From Agrobacterium tumefaciens (lineage in GTDB: Bacteria; Pseudomonadota; Alphaproteobacteria; Rhizobiales; Rhizobiaceae): a stretch of DNA of 64,000 nt. A model generated the notes under the pieces. That model saw only the letters and a list, made by a program, of their open reading frames with translations. It made no database searches and was not told the DNA's origin. The stretch covers positions 1 through 64,000 of the forward strand of contig NZ_SUPW01000006.1 of the NCBI RefSeq assembly GCF_013337285.1, given 5' to 3'. A program made the position numbers and the translations under genes. Position 1 is the first letter of the stretch; each line of letters starts with the position of its first letter. Shown in pieces: positions 63,212 through 64,000 of the stretch.

Positions 63212-63829
63212 CTAGTTGCGCAGGCCCTCGGTGGCCATCGTCCTGCGTACCGCCGGCCTTTGGGCGATCGTCGACAGGTAATGAGAAAGGTTGACCCATG
63301 GGGCAAGATCGAGCTCGCGTCCGCTCGACCAGTTCATGATAGTGAAGCAATAGGCGTCGGCGATGCTGAACCGGCCTCCGACAAGATAACTTTCGGAGGC
63401 GAAATGTTTGTCCAGAAAGTCGAAACGCCCGCGCAGCCTCTCCCTTGCGACCTCGGCGGCCTGCGCGCCATATTCCGGGTGGAACAGCCACGGGCTGAAG
63501 GTCTTGTGCAACTCGGAGCTGACGAAGGTCATCCATTCATGCAGGCGATAGTGCTCGAAACTGTCAGGTGCGGGCTTCAGCATCGCCTCCGGCTTCAGAT
63601 CGGCAAGGAAATGCAGGATGGCGACGCCTTCCGTCAGCACGCGGCCATCATCGAGCTCCAATATCGGCACCACGCCCTTCGCGTTAACTTGATTCAGAAT
63701 ACGACCGTCCTCAATCCGGTGCGGCTCGCTGCGAATGTCCACCCTCGTCAAAGTCAGTGGAATTTCGGCCTCGGCGGCGACGATATGGGCAGCCATTGAG
63801 CAGACTCCCGGCGCGTAATAGAGCTTCAT
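63212..63829 (-). CDS. glutathione S-transferase
   Basis: A 205-residue GST beginning MKLYYAPGVCSMAAHIVAAE. The N-terminal thioredoxin fold has the beta-class C10/S11 region and the cis-Pro and glutathione contacts VPILELDDGRVLTEGVAIL. The helical C-terminal domain has HEWMTFVSSELHK and YLVGGRFSIADAY with the N-capping box. The start at 63829 fits; the upstream extension does not. It is convergent with the LysR gene. It conjugates or reduces unknown electrophiles. Confidence 0.9.
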   Translation of the reverse strand: MKLYYAPGVCSMAAHIVAAEAEIPLTLTRVDIRSEPHRIEDGRILNQVNAKGVVPILELDDGRVLTEGVAILHFLADLKPEAMLKPAPDSFEHYRLHEWMTFVSSELHKTFSPWLFHPEYGAQAAEVARERLRGRFDFLDKHFASESYLVGGRFSIADAYCFTIMNWSSGRELDLAPWVNLSHYLSTIAQRPAVRRTMATEGLRN

Positions 63830-64000
63830 TCCTGTTCTCCCGTTTGTTTCCGGCACCGCAATGATAGGCGATGATCGGAAGAACGGGTTGTTGGATGCTG
63901 GCAAGCCTCGATTGTCGTTCGGCAAAAGGGTTGCGTCTCGCAAGAGACGATGGCAACGGCCTGCTCGACGGTCTCGGGCACCCGCGCATGTGCTTCCTGC

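Noticed and set aside
61680-63536. 618-residue minus-strand frame over lysR and sugE
   Set aside because: It crosses genes with clear family motifs on both strands and has no recognisable domain.

Overview
The window reads as chromosomal DNA of an Agrobacterium/Rhizobium-type alphaproteobacterium (Rhizobiaceae). The basis is high GC, dense operons with ATGA-type overlaps, and above all a complete imp/hcp type VI secretion (T6SS) locus whose gene order and special features match the main T6SS cluster described in Agrobacterium tumefaciens: a tagF-pppA fusion, ppkA, fha, two tssC genes, a TssL with Thr14, and a divergent clpV-hcp operon. The species is inferred from gene content, not from a marker gene.

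Layout. 1-6.4 kb: surface polysaccharide genes (a membrane acyltransferase, a secreted GH16 glycanase with a doubled carbohydrate-binding module, a Wzy/ExoQ-like polymerase) next to a dead IS6-type transposase. 6.7-11.7 kb: an MFS exporter divergent from an Lrp/AsnC regulator, then rsgA with a small upstream gene, and an ABC-F ATPase. 12.1-18.2 kb: a tricarboxylate-uptake locus, with two-component system TctDE, transporter TctCBA and a PrpB-like lyase, ending in a truncated gene and a Mu/TniA-type transposase fragment. 19.0-20.1 kb: a polysaccharide-export lipoprotein.

20.1-38.8 kb (minus strand): the T6SS structural operon tssA-tssB-tssC-tssC2-tagJ-tssE-tssF-tssG-fha-tssK-tssL-tssM-tagF/pppA-ppkA. 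39.0-55.4 kb (plus strand): the hcp operon, with clpV, hcp, a Tae4/Tai-type amidase-immunity pair and vgrG. It is followed by a variable cargo region. First comes an unrecognised Gly/Ala-rich protein paired with a periplasmic protein (candidate effector-immunity pair). Then come an 82-aa spike-like protein, a DUF2169 adaptor and a thiolase-fold protein. Next is a DUF4150 (PAAR-like) protein whose C-terminus looks like a PD-(D/E)xK / VRR-NUC nuclease. Behind it stand four full tandem DUF3396-like immunity genes and one truncated copy, cut by an IS3-family remnant. This nuclease plus expanded immunity array is the most notable part of the window.

55.6-64 kb: an orphan BrnA-type antitoxin, a Tat-exported cyclase-family hydrolase, a glycoamylase-like (GH144-type) protein, a broken Nudix gene, a stand-alone adenylation enzyme, an orphan pyruvate-dehydrogenase E1-alpha-like protein, a SugE-type SMR exporter with Asp in place of the key Glu, a divergent LysR regulator and a glutathione S-transferase. 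No tRNA or rRNA gene and no CRISPR array was seen.
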